Shown here: positions 1-9,147 of the stretch, piece after piece | How positions within the stretch are numbered: the stretch's first letter is position 1 | Layout: each line of letters starts with the position of its first letter | Assembly: GCF_036763085.1 (NCBI RefSeq) | Contig: NZ_JBAIYU010000010.1 | Span: 124,001-188,000, forward strand | Source of the DNA: JBAIYU01 sp036763085 | GTDB taxonomy: Bacteria > Bacillota > Negativicutes > DSM-1736 > Dendrosporobacteraceae | DNA: 64,000 nt | Reading direction: 5' to 3' | Position numbers and translations under genes: made by a program | Notes under the pieces: generated by a model | Databases searched by the model: none | Told to the model about the DNA's origin: nothing | What the model saw: the letters and a program-made list of their open reading frames with translations, nothing else

Positions 1-38
1 ATTATAAGCTAGTACTAACTTGTGAAAGGATTGGTAAA

Positions 39-1028
39 ATGAAGAACATTGTGATTCTTGGGACAGGTGGAACCATTGCTGGTGTATCCCAATCATCAAC
101 CGTAACAACCAGCTACAACTCTGCCATTTTGCCAATTGATGATATAGTTGCTAAACTCGGACCGATAAAGAATATTGCAAATATAAAAACTGAACAAATA
201 ACGCAAATAGATAGTGCCGATATGACACATGAAATTTGGCTAAAACTTGCTAAGAGAGTAGCTGCGCTCTTAAATCAGCCTGATATTGATGGTGTTGTAA
301 TAACTCATGGAACAGATACACTTGAGGAGACCGCCTATTTCTTAAACTTAGTCTTACATAGCACTAAACCAGTAGTTCTTGTAGGTGCAATGCGCCCAGC
401 GACCGCGGTAAGCTCGGATGGCCCTATGAATCTTTACAACGCGATCATACTAGCGTCTAGTCCTTCAGCTCAAGGTAAAGGAGTTCTAGTTGCCCTGAAT
501 AATACGATAAACTGCAGTCGTGATGTAACTAAAACTAACACTGCGCTCCAAGATACCTTTAAAGCCCCTGAACTAGGATATCTCGGCTATATTGTTGATG
601 ACTATTCCCATTTCTACCGCATGCCGACAAGAAAGCACACATATATGACTGAATTTGATATTAATACCATTTCTGAATTACCTCAAGTTGATATTATCTA
701 TGGATACGTCGGTGATCGCGGTACATTGGTCGAATCAGCAGCAGCAAACGGTACGTCTGGCATTATCTATGCGGGACTAGGAAACGGTAATATGTCTAAT
801 AACATAAAAGAGATTTTTAAGAGAGTGCAAGATAACGGAGTAGTTATTGTTCGCAGCACTAGGGTCGGCAACGGTTTAGTTACAAGAAACGGGGCCGTAA
901 ATGATGACCTCTATAAATTCATTGCTAGCGATACGCTAAACCCCCAGAAAGCCAGAATACTATTAATGCTTGCATTGACTAAAACTAAGGACGTTAAGAA
1001 AATACAAGATATATTTTGGACTTATTAA
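39..1028 (+). CDS. ansA: L-asparaginase (AnsA/AnsB type)
   Basis: Hydrolyses L-asparagine to aspartate and ammonia. The 329-residue length is normal for bacterial type I/II asparaginases. Both active-site signatures are visible: GTGGTIAG at residues 8-15 with the nucleophilic Thr12, and THGTDTLEET from residue 89 with Thr92-Asp93. The MRPATAVSSDGPMN loop that carries the catalytic Lys region follows. There is no signal peptide, so the enzyme is probably cytoplasmic. The start is supported by AAAGGA about 8 nt upstream. It is a single gene that converges on the chemosensory operon, with a shared hairpin at 1105-1136 between them. Confidence 0.95.
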   Translation: MKNIVILGTGGTIAGVSQSSTVTTSYNSAILPIDDIVAKLGPIKNIANIKTEQITQIDSADMTHEIWLKLAKRVAALLNQPDIDGVVITHGTDTLEETAYFLNLVLHSTKPVVLVGAMRPATAVSSDGPMNLYNAIILASSPSAQGKGVLVALNNTINCSRDVTKTNTALQDTFKAPELGYLGYIVDDYSHFYRMPTRKHTYMTEFDINTISELPQVDIIYGYVGDRGTLVESAAANGTSGIIYAGLGNGNMSNNIKEIFKRVQDNGVVIVRSTRVGNGLVTRNGAVNDDLYKFIASDTLNPQKARILLMLALTKTKDVKKIQDIFWTY

Positions 1029-1104
1029 AACAGAAAAAACTCAATATATAAAGAATGTGGCCGGTTTAAAGTAAGTTTAATTAGCGTTAAAAATGTTAAA
1101 CAAA

Positions 1105-1136
1105 AATGACCTTAGTCCCAATAGACTAAGGTCATT
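1105..1136. terminator. Bidirectional rho-independent terminator
   Basis: Perfect 13-bp stem (1105-1117 with 1124-1136) and a 6-nt loop, between the convergent asparaginase gene and the end of the chemosensory operon. On the minus strand the stem is followed by a T-rich run (TTTTTGTTT), which suits the operon end; the plus side is less T-rich. Confidence 0.85.
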
Positions 1137-1148
1137 TCCATTTTCATT

Positions 1149-1556
1149 TTATTGGTTAGCTATTGGGCTAAAACCAAGTTTTCTCAGCACTTCTGTTAGT
1201 TTTACTGTATCGACAGGTTTAGCAGCATATGCTTCACAACCGATTTCAAACGAATTTTTAACATATTCAGTCTCGGCAAGGGCAGTAATCATAATGACTT
1301 TTGCCTTTTTCTCATCAGGGACTGCTTTTTGTTTCTCATAATCACGTATCGTTTTTAGTACCTTTACACCATCGACTTTGGGCATCATGATATCTAAACA
1401 AATTAAATCATATGGTTCGCCTTCACGTAGTGCAAGAAGGTAAGCATCTAAAGCCTCTAGTCCATCAACTGTGACATCACATTCCCCATATTGTGATAAA
1501 AATTTCAACAAAAATTTTCGACTAACCAAATCATCTTCTGCAATTAGAATCCTCAT
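1149..1556 (-). CDS. Single-domain response regulator (CheY-like)
   Basis: A stand-alone receiver domain of 135 residues. The acidic pair EDD is at residues 7-9, the phospho-acceptor Asp55 sits in CLDIMMP, the conserved Thr is in MITALAE and the Lys is in AAKPVD. There is no output domain, so it probably passes phosphate or binds a partner rather than DNA. A good AAGGAGGGGAG ribosome site precedes the ATG. It is the last gene of the chemosensory operon, 27 bp after the hybrid kinase, which makes that kinase's HPt domain its likely phosphodonor (inference). Confidence 0.9.
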   Translation of the reverse strand: MRILIAEDDLVSRKFLLKFLSQYGECDVTVDGLEALDAYLLALREGEPYDLICLDIMMPKVDGVKVLKTIRDYEKQKAVPDEKKAKVIMITALAETEYVKNSFEIGCEAYAAKPVDTVKLTEVLRKLGFSPIANQ

Positions 1557-1583
1557 TATACTCCCCTCCTTAATTAAAGCATT

Positions 1584-4500
1584 TTAGAATATAGAACTCA
1601 TTATCGAAATAAACTTCTTAGCCTGTACCATGTTGCCTCGACGAGCCGCCAGTTCTACCTTGAAAGCTTGGTCTTTCAACTCGTCCAACCCTGCCTTATT
1701 TGCAAAGTTTTTAATATGATGTGCTGTACTCTCTATCATGTCAATATCATCTGCTGTAGCTGCGGACACCATCTTAGCTAATAGTTCTCCTAGCTTACCT
1801 GCCTGATGGGTATCCTCACTCCGATTAACCCCATTGAAGTCAACATACGGATTGCCATTATGGTCAAATCGTATCAAAGAATCATTTGTCAGCAAGGCAT
1901 TAGTAATATATTCGATCTTATGAAATAGTACATTAATATCAACCGGCTTAGAAATGTATTCATCGATGCCCAGCCCCATAAAACGCTCACGATCTCCCTG
2001 CATAGCATACGCAGTTACAGCTATTATCGGGATTCGTGGTCCTCCAAAAGCTTCTAGGCTTCTAATGCACTTAGTAGTTTCAATACCGTCCAAGACTGGC
2101 ATTTGAATATCCATGAGGATAAGATCATACGACGACATTTTTAGCTTTTCTAAAGCCTCTAGACCGTGTATTGCAGAATCCGCAAAATGCCCCATTCCTT
2201 GAACCATTCTAACAATAAGTGCACGGTTAACTTCATTATCTTCGACAACTAAAATATTTTTAGGGTTGCTGGTTTTGGCTTTTATATAAGCAGGTTCTAA
2301 TTTTTCGTATGTTTGAACACCTATATCACAGCGAATAGTGAAATAAAAAGTACTCCCTTTACCATATTCGCTTTCCATCCATATTTTTCCTCCCATCATC
2401 TCGACAAGCTGTTTAGAGATGGCAAGACCGAGACCAGTACCTCCGAACTTTCTAGTAATAGTACCATCAACTTGGCTAAAAGTCAGGAATAATTTGTTCA
2501 TATCCTCTTTTCTTATGCCGATTCCAGAATCAGTAACTGCGCACAAAAGTTCAATTCCCTCGCCTCTTTGCTTACACATTTCTACGGATAGGTTCACTTC
2601 GCCACTTTCAGTAAACTTTATACCGTTGCTAAGCAAGTTATTAAAAACTTGGCGCAGGCGGGTAGGATCACCAAGAAGTACTGTCGGTATTGCGGAGGAT
2701 AACATGTAGTTAAACTCCAATCCTTTCGCAGCCGCTTGCGGCGAATTAGTCCTAACAACTTCTTGAATAAGATCCTTAATACTAAAGTTAATTTTTTCGA
2801 GTCTGAGTTTCCCAGCTTCGATCTTTGAAAAATCTAAAATATCACTCACTACCGCCAGCAGAGAATCAGCACATGATTTAGCTGTGACAAGGTTATCTCT
2901 TTGTTCTCTGTCTAGAATGGTCATAAGGGTCAAATCAATCATACCCATGATCCCATTAATAGGTGTGCGAATTTCATGGCTCATATTAGCTAAAAATTCA
3001 CTTTTAGTTCGGCTGGCAGACTCTGCTGCTTCTATCGCTCTATTAATCTCGGCTTCAGCACGTTTTCTTTCAGAAATATCGTTAAGTATAAAAGCGAAGT
3101 AGCCTTTCTCCGGGCTATATATAGACATTGAAAACCATTTCTGAGAAATCTTTGAGTAGTGCTCGATCTCCCGACTGTCTGAGCCTAAGGCAACTTCTTT
3201 ACAAATATTTATTCGATCTTGATAAACCCTTAAATACTCAGGAAATGCTTCCGAAAAGCGCTTGCCTATAAGATGCTCTTTTCGTGTTCCCATCAGTGTC
3301 TCATAGGCCGTATTCACTTCTAGATACTCGTAATCTATATAGTCCTTGTTTTCCAAGCAGATTCGGCAATAGGCAAAGCCGCTATTCATATTTTGGAAAA
3401 GCGATTTATACTGAGCTTTGCTGTCAATGATGAGTTTTTCAGCCTTTTTTCTTTCACTTATATCCCGTACTACACTAAGCAGTATGCTATTTTCGCCCGT
3501 ACCTATCCCCCTAGAACTAACCTCAGTTGGAAAACATGAGCCATTTTTTCGATAATGATTTACTTCAAAAGTTATACCATTACGTCGTGCCTCATTCATA
3601 TGTTCCTCTACTTTATTATCTGACCTCCGTAGGTTGCGAACATTGAGTGAAATGAGTTCTTCGTAAGTATATCCGTACGCTTCAACAGCAGCCCGGTTTG
3701 CCTCTATTATATTGCCGTTGCCATCCATAAAAAGCATGATGTCACGCGTATGTTCTGAAAGAATTCTATAGCGCTGAAGAACTTCTGCCGCTCGATTTCG
3801 GTCTGTTATATCAACAGCCATCCCGATTAGTCCTTCCAACTTGCCATCGGGATTATAATACGGCCTAGTTATACAATGAAATGCCCCATAGGTACCCAAC
3901 TTACTAAGTATCCTTATTTCATTCTCCTGGGTATTTTGCGTTTCTAGAACCGCATTTAATGACGTAACGTAAGATTCTCGGTCTTCAGGATGTATATAAT
4001 CTAGCCACCCAATTCCTAATAATTTACTTACTGGATGCCCCGTAAAGTTATCCCAGTATGAATTAACATATAAGCCTTCATGATGCATACCAGTTCGCCA
4101 TATAAGCGCCGGAAACTTATCAAAAATTCCGAAGAAAAAATCACGCGATTTCTCTGCTGTAATTTCTCGCTCCTTGTTGGCCGTTATATCAATAAAGGTT
4201 AAGACAATCTGCCTATCGCTGCCTACAACTATTGGCGTAGCTACTACTCTAAGCCAAATCTTCCGGAGAGAATTGCCTACCTTCTGTTCCTTCTCGCACT
4301 CAGCTTCTGGCCCTTGCCTGCCCCCGGCGGCTACTTTTATTGACTGTCTAACAATACATTCACTGCACTCTGGGCTAAAACCACATCCTCTAATATCTGT
4401 AAAACAGCTCGTACATCCGAAGGCATCACCAAACAGCTTATCTAATGACTCTTCCAACTTTCTATTCATCATTTGGAGCGCGGCATTATTAGCCCGCCTT

Positions 4501-4982
4501 ATTTTTCCTCGACTGTCTAGAGTCATTACACCAATAGGCGCAGCATCAAATATACTTTGAAGACTCTGCTCTTGCTCCTTACACCTAAGCTCGTATGTTT
4601 TAAACCTTGTGACATCGCGAAATGTTAAGATTATGCCAATTCTTTTCCCATTATCCACTAATGGTGAACAACTTGCTGAAAGATATATAAGTTTTCCTTC
4701 TTTACTTATCATTCCAGAATTATCTTCAAGTCCCACTGTGCAATCGCTTTTAAGGGATTTTTCAATAATATTTCTGACTGGTACACCTGTATGCAAGTTT
4801 ATAATATTAAGTACATCATAAAGGCCTTTCCCAATAGCAAAAACTTCGCTGGTCTCAGCAATTTTAGCACCTTGGTAATTTATAAATGATATTATCCCTT
4901 GAGTATCAGTTACGATGACACCATCACCTATTGAATTTAGGGTCGTCATAACGAACTGGTTTTTTAGATACTCTTTTATCAT
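1584..4982 (-). CDS. Multi-PAS hybrid histidine kinase with receiver and HPt
   Basis: A 1132-residue sensor kinase with no clear transmembrane segment, so probably cytoplasmic. In order: PAS about 10-125; PAS about 138-270 with a cysteine-rich insert (C190, C193, C200, C206, C209); PAS_3 about 285-395; PAS about 405-510; PAS about 522-640; HisKA with phospho-His669 in MSHEIRTP; HATPase with N (NNLLSNGIKF), G1 (DSGIGI) and G2 (GGTGLGL) boxes; receiver about 909-1020 with Asp958; C-terminal HPt with His1088 in TAHHIKNFA. All parts of a His-Asp-His relay are present, and the following gene supplies a final receiver. The signal it senses is unknown; the Cys cluster could bind a metal or respond to redox state. 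Confidence 0.92.
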   Translation of the reverse strand: MIKEYLKNQFVMTTLNSIGDGVIVTDTQGIISFINYQGAKIAETSEVFAIGKGLYDVLNIINLHTGVPVRNIIEKSLKSDCTVGLEDNSGMISKEGKLIYLSASCSPLVDNGKRIGIILTFRDVTRFKTYELRCKEQEQSLQSIFDAAPIGVMTLDSRGKIRRANNAALQMMNRKLEESLDKLFGDAFGCTSCFTDIRGCGFSPECSECIVRQSIKVAAGGRQGPEAECEKEQKVGNSLRKIWLRVVATPIVVGSDRQIVLTFIDITANKEREITAEKSRDFFFGIFDKFPALIWRTGMHHEGLYVNSYWDNFTGHPVSKLLGIGWLDYIHPEDRESYVTSLNAVLETQNTQENEIRILSKLGTYGAFHCITRPYYNPDGKLEGLIGMAVDITDRNRAAEVLQRYRILSEHTRDIMLFMDGNGNIIEANRAAVEAYGYTYEELISLNVRNLRRSDNKVEEHMNEARRNGITFEVNHYRKNGSCFPTEVSSRGIGTGENSILLSVVRDISERKKAEKLIIDSKAQYKSLFQNMNSGFAYCRICLENKDYIDYEYLEVNTAYETLMGTRKEHLIGKRFSEAFPEYLRVYQDRINICKEVALGSDSREIEHYSKISQKWFSMSIYSPEKGYFAFILNDISERKRAEAEINRAIEAAESASRTKSEFLANMSHEIRTPINGIMGMIDLTLMTILDREQRDNLVTAKSCADSLLAVVSDILDFSKIEAGKLRLEKINFSIKDLIQEVVRTNSPQAAAKGLEFNYMLSSAIPTVLLGDPTRLRQVFNNLLSNGIKFTESGEVNLSVEMCKQRGEGIELLCAVTDSGIGIRKEDMNKLFLTFSQVDGTITRKFGGTGLGLAISKQLVEMMGGKIWMESEYGKGSTFYFTIRCDIGVQTYEKLEPAYIKAKTSNPKNILVVEDNEVNRALIVRMVQGMGHFADSAIHGLEALEKLKMSSYDLILMDIQMPVLDGIETTKCIRSLEAFGGPRIPIIAVTAYAMQGDRERFMGLGIDEYISKPVDINVLFHKIEYITNALLTNDSLIRFDHNGNPYVDFNGVNRSEDTHQAGKLGELLAKMVSAATADDIDMIESTAHHIKNFANKAGLDELKDQAFKVELAARRGNMVQAKKFISIMSSIF

Positions 4983-5022
4983 ACATTTCCTCTTTCATCA
5001 CTAAATAGCAGCTTAAATATCA

Positions 5023-6048
5023 TTACTCTTGGGTAGGACGCGTTAATGAACAGATAAGCTCTGGGATTTTTGAAAGTGGTGCTTGACGCGCTACCGCTCC
5101 AATATTAAACGCACTCTTAGGCATACCATAGACAACAGATGACGCCTCATCTTGTCCAATAGTCTGTGCGCCTTGTTTGCGCATTGCAAGGAGACCTTTC
5201 GCCCCATCATAGCCCATTCCCGTAAGTATTACGCCAACTGATTCTCTACCGACCTCACGTGAAATCGAATCAAAAAGGACATCAACAGATGGGCAATGGC
5301 CGTTAACAGTACTTCCATCAAAACACTCTACTCGCAATATGCCGCCAACTTTAACTACCTTCATATGTTTATCGCCAGGAGCTAGTAAGACCTTACCTCT
5401 CTCGATGATATCACCGGTTTTAGCTTCACTTACGCTAAATGCAGTAGAATTATTTAACCGGTCTGCAAACATTTTGGAGAACACAGGGGGTATGTGTTGA
5501 ACAATTACGATACCAGGCAGATTAGTTGGTAATGCTTTTAATATATTAAATATAGCTTCAGTGCCACCTGTAGAGGCCCCAATAGCTATAAGCTTTAGAT
5601 TACTCTTACTCTCCGGAACAGTTTCTTTCTTAATCTCAAGCTTACTTTGCTTTACCTTCGCCAAACTCGCTGTTTTAACTTTAGCTGTAAATTCTTGCAT
5701 AAACGATTCCACACTACTAGGAGACTGAATATTCGGCTTAGTAATAAAATCTACTGCTCCCGCCTGCAAGGCATCAAGCACTGCTTCACTAAGAGTACTA
5801 ACAACGATAACTGGCATAGGATACTGTGGTATTAATCTTCTGAGAAATTCTATACCATTCATCCGCGGCATCTCAATATCAAGAGTCATAACGTCCGGGC
5901 GGTATTTTAATATCTTGTCTCTGGCATCAAAGGGGTCGGATGCAGTTGCAACCACCTCTATGCCATCGTCGGACGAAAGTATTCTAGATAATACTTCCCG
6001 AAACAGCATTGAGTCATCAACAATCAGTACACGCACAGGCTTCATCAC
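5023..6048 (-). CDS. cheB: Chemotaxis response regulator protein-glutamate methylesterase
   Basis: Removes methyl groups from chemoreceptor glutamates and deamidates glutamines. N-terminal receiver with Asp57 (TLDIEMP), a linker about 130-155, then the methylesterase domain with catalytic Ser in GASTGG, His in VQHIPP and Asp in GMGYDG. At 341 residues it is full length. The CheR stop TAA directly abuts a GTG-ATG pair, so the true start is the GTG at 6048 or the ATG at 6045. It pairs with the upstream cheR to adapt the operon's chemoreceptor. Confidence 0.96.
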   Translation of the reverse strand: MMKPVRVLIVDDSMLFREVLSRILSSDDGIEVVATASDPFDARDKILKYRPDVMTLDIEMPRMNGIEFLRRLIPQYPMPVIVVSTLSEAVLDALQAGAVDFITKPNIQSPSSVESFMQEFTAKVKTASLAKVKQSKLEIKKETVPESKSNLKLIAIGASTGGTEAIFNILKALPTNLPGIVIVQHIPPVFSKMFADRLNNSTAFSVSEAKTGDIIERGKVLLAPGDKHMKVVKVGGILRVECFDGSTVNGHCPSVDVLFDSISREVGRESVGVILTGMGYDGAKGLLAMRKQGAQTIGQDEASSVVYGMPKSAFNIGAVARQAPLSKIPELICSLTRPTQE

Positions 6049-6867
6049 TTATAATTCCTTTCGATATACTGCAGGCATTACGTACTTGAACCGAGTTTGA
6101 TCTCTCGCTATTGATTCAGAATGCCCGATAAACAGGTAGCCCCCATTTTCAAGCAAATTATAAAATTTATCAATAAGCTCATTTTTTGTACGACTATCAA
6201 AGTAAATCATGACATTTCGGCAAAAAATTACGTGAAATTTCTTCTTAAAAGGGAAAATCTTGGTCATAAGATTAAATTTGCGAAAAATTATTTCGTTCTT
6301 AATCTCATGGCAAATTTCGCTAGTGTCAGTTGTAGTAGACCTGGAGTATTTTTGTTTGAAAAGAGTAGGCAGCGGTGCAAGTGATTCATTGCTGTAAATC
6401 CCCTTCTGAGCCACATCCAACACTTTAGATGACAGGTCAGTAGCCAAAAGCTTACGATCCCAGCGGTTCTTTTCCTCACCTAGAAATTCATCAATAATCA
6501 TCGCAAGCGTATATGGTTCTTCACCAGATGAACAGCCTGCACTCCATAACCTAAGATCATAGTCTTTTATTGTTGCCTTAAGATAAGGCAATACAGTACC
6601 TCTAAAATAATTGAAATGATCAGTCTCCCGCATAAAAAAAGTATGATTTGTAGTGATGAGGTTTACTAGCGATATATCGGCACTACCCGATTTATCCGCC
6701 AGGATATATTCATAATACTGTGAGAAGTTTTTGAACTGCTTCTGTACAAGTAAGTTTCCAAGCCTTCCTACTATTAGTGCCTTCTTTTCTGGTCCTAGCT
6801 TGATACCATAGTTTGCATGAATATACTGAGTTAATTGGCTAAATTCATTATCTGTTATAGTGATCAT
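6049..6867 (-). CDS. cheR: Chemotaxis protein methyltransferase
   Basis: Uses S-adenosylmethionine to methylate glutamates on chemoreceptors. The N-terminal alpha domain (about 1-75) is followed by the SAM-binding fold with WSAGCSSGEEPYTLAM and the conserved CRNVMIYF motif. I chose the ATG at 6867 (272 residues) because AAGGGTG lies 6 nt upstream; an in-frame GTG at 6876 overlaps that ribosome site. The gene abuts cheB without a gap. A hairpin at 6885-6919 separates it from the chemoreceptor gene and may lower its expression. Confidence 0.96.
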   Translation of the reverse strand: MITITDNEFSQLTQYIHANYGIKLGPEKKALIVGRLGNLLVQKQFKNFSQYYEYILADKSGSADISLVNLITTNHTFFMRETDHFNYFRGTVLPYLKATIKDYDLRLWSAGCSSGEEPYTLAMIIDEFLGEEKNRWDRKLLATDLSSKVLDVAQKGIYSNESLAPLPTLFKQKYSRSTTTDTSEICHEIKNEIIFRKFNLMTKIFPFKKKFHVIFCRNVMIYFDSRTKNELIDKFYNLLENGGYLFIGHSESIARDQTRFKYVMPAVYRKEL

Positions 6868-6884
6868 AATTCTCACCCTTAAAA

Positions 6885-6919
6885 TTGAGCCAGAAAGAGA
6901 TATCCTCTTCCTGGCTCAA
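6885..6919 (-). terminator. Intra-operon attenuating hairpin between mcp and cheR
   Basis: 15-bp stem with one mismatch (6885-6899 with 6905-6919), loop of 5 nt, followed on the minus strand by TTTTAA. It lies just after the mcp stop. Readthrough is expected, because cheR, cheB and two further genes have no other visible promoter; it probably sets receptor expression above that of the downstream genes. Confidence 0.65.
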
Positions 6920-6926
6920 AGCCTAA

Positions 6927-8621
6927 TTAGTACTTGCCGAAATCTCTGTCACTAAGATCAATTGTCCTCGCTGACACTGCTTCACTTCTCGAAACAGTCC
7001 TGCTTTTTTTTCCATCAATAACTTTGAGAACATCGGGATTAAGTCCGTTAATTTTTCCAACCTGTCCATTGGAATTAAGTTTGAAGCGACCTACCATCTC
7101 TCTGAGAACTTCTGATTGGCCAGAAAGTTCTTCGCTTGCTGCCGCGCTTTCTTCCGAGGTCGCAGAGTTGTTCTGTACAACCTGTGAAACCTGCATTATA
7201 CCTTGGTTAATCTGAGCTATGCCCGCAGCCTGTTCATTTGATGCCTCAGCAATATTACCAACAAGTGTAGCAACTTCCGCAACACCTTCTACAATACTAT
7301 TTAACGCAGCCGCTGTTCCATTGGCTATAGTTGTTCCATGCTCAACTTTCTTAATTGATCCTTCAATCATTGAAGTAGTTTCCTTTGCAGCGTTAGCTGA
7401 ACGAGCAGCCAGATTGCGTACTTCCTCAGCAACAACCGCAAAGCCTTTTCCATGCTGACCAGCACGGGCTGCCTCTACTGCAGCATTTAAAGCTAAAATA
7501 TTGGTTTGGAAGGCAATCTCATCAATAACCTTAATTATTTTGGAAATATTACCTGACGATTCATTAATATCCTTCATCGCTTTTAGCATTTCCTGCATTT
7601 CACCATTGCCTTTTACTGCGTTAGATCTAGCAGTCTCAGCTAGTTGATTTGCATTGCTGGCATGCTCTGCATTCTGCCTTGTTTGTACCGCAATTTCCTC
7701 AATTGATGCCGTTAATTCTTCAATAGAACTTGCCTGCTCTGTGGCCCCTTGAGAAAGCGCCATACTTGAACCTGATATCTGTTTTGCCCCTGCCGCTACC
7801 TGCTCAGATGCAGCACTGATATTTATCATAACTTCATTCATATTATCAGACATCTTTCTAAAGGTCTGCGCAAGGACTCCAATTTCGTCCTTACCTGAGG
7901 CTGTAATATTTACATTCAAATCTCCATCTGCAATCTTTTCAGCTGCAGCTACAATTTCTGAAACAGGTTTGCCAATTAGTCTAGACATGAACATTCCCAG
8001 GCCAAAAGCTGCTAACATTGCGCCAACTGCGATTGCCGCCATTAGATAAATAGTACGACTTGCGCTGGCACTTAATTCATCCGACCGTATTTGGCCTTGC
8101 TTGATATTATATGCAACGATTTGATCGATATTTTCAGCAATATCACCTGCTATCTGGCGTCCGTCACCAGTAAAGATCAGCAAATACGCCTGATCTTCCT
8201 GACCGCTAGCGGCTAGTGTCACGATTTTATCACGAATAGGCTTAAACTTTGCGAGATTTTCTTTAAGATCATTTACTAGCTTTTTTTCCTCGGGCGAGTT
8301 TAGTTTCTTTGCATATTTTTCTAGGTTTTCATTAACTATTTTATCATTTTGGTTTACTCCATCAACATATCTTTGCTTAAATTCCGGATTCTTATTTAAT
8401 ACAATATCACGCAAATTCACCCTTATCCGCTGATAACTCATAGCAACTAGACTTATATCACCAAGCGATGCGCCATAGTTCTCGTACAAGCCCGAAAATT
8501 CATTATCCATATTTTTAAGATTATATATACCAATTGCACCGACTAAACCCGCAATCAAGGCAACAGTCATAAAAGCGGCAATTAACTTTCCACCAAGCTT
8601 CAAATTATAAAACCATTTCAT
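6927..8621 (-). CDS. Methyl-accepting chemotaxis protein
   Basis: The chemoreceptor of this chemosensory array. TM1 about 12-34, a periplasmic four-helix-bundle-type domain about 35-185, TM2 about 190-210, HAMP about 211-265, then a cytoplasmic coiled-coil signalling domain with the hairpin-tip sequence EIAFQTNILALNAAVEAARA. I start it at the ATG at 8621 (564 residues), because GGAGAG lies 6 nt upstream and the longer frame from 8645 would run into cheW. Its ligand cannot be read from sequence. The tip is built to bind CheA and CheW, whose genes precede it. Confidence 0.95.
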   Translation of the reverse strand: MKWFYNLKLGGKLIAAFMTVALIAGLVGAIGIYNLKNMDNEFSGLYENYGASLGDISLVAMSYQRIRVNLRDIVLNKNPEFKQRYVDGVNQNDKIVNENLEKYAKKLNSPEEKKLVNDLKENLAKFKPIRDKIVTLAASGQEDQAYLLIFTGDGRQIAGDIAENIDQIVAYNIKQGQIRSDELSASASRTIYLMAAIAVGAMLAAFGLGMFMSRLIGKPVSEIVAAAEKIADGDLNVNITASGKDEIGVLAQTFRKMSDNMNEVMINISAASEQVAAGAKQISGSSMALSQGATEQASSIEELTASIEEIAVQTRQNAEHASNANQLAETARSNAVKGNGEMQEMLKAMKDINESSGNISKIIKVIDEIAFQTNILALNAAVEAARAGQHGKGFAVVAEEVRNLAARSANAAKETTSMIEGSIKKVEHGTTIANGTAAALNSIVEGVAEVATLVGNIAEASNEQAAGIAQINQGIMQVSQVVQNNSATSEESAAASEELSGQSEVLREMVGRFKLNSNGQVGKINGLNPDVLKVIDGKKSRTVSRSEAVSARTIDLSDRDFGKY

Positions 8622-8634
8622 AGTTCCCTCTCCT

Positions 8635-9123
8635 TTATATCTCACTTAAGCTTCCGACTTCTTCTTCACTTAACAGTCTCTGGCAATCTAAGAGTAGTTT
8701 TACTTCATCTCCAACCTTACCTATGCCCTTAATGTATCGATTCTGGACTGTTTTTAAGTCGGGCGGCGGAACAATATTTGCTTCTGATATAGATAATACT
8801 TCTGCAACGCTGTCTACGATTAGGCCAACTGAAACATCCTTAATATCAACAACAATAACGCAAGTCCGATCAGTGTATTCGCGCGGAGGCTTTCGGAATC
8901 TCAGCCTAACATCCATAACAGGAATTATCTTCCCACGAAGATTAATAATACCTTTTACATAATTCGGCAATTCCGGAACTTCGGTAATAGGCTGAATCCC
9001 AATAATCTCGGTAACATTGGCAATCTCGATACCATAGAACTCATTTCCGATTGAGAAGGTTAAAAACTTTCCTCTTTGCGTATCCTCCTCCATTAAGTTC
9101 TCTTCACTAATTAATTCAGCCAT
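8635..9123 (-). CDS. cheW: Chemotaxis coupling protein
   Basis: Scaffold that links CheA to the receptor tip. A single CheW SH3-like domain fills the protein, with the family pattern FLTFSIGNEFYGIEI and YVKGIINLRGKIIPVMD. Two in-frame ATGs exist at 9129 and 9123; the second (162 residues) is better spaced from GGAG. It lies between cheA and mcp with gaps of about 25 and 13 bp. Confidence 0.95.
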   Translation of the reverse strand: MAELISEENLMEEDTQRGKFLTFSIGNEFYGIEIANVTEIIGIQPITEVPELPNYVKGIINLRGKIIPVMDVRLRFRKPPREYTDRTCVIVVDIKDVSVGLIVDSVAEVLSISEANIVPPPDLKTVQNRYIKGIGKVGDEVKLLLDCQRLLSEEEVGSLSEI

Positions 9124-9147
9124 AAACATTTCTCCTTTTTCCTGACC

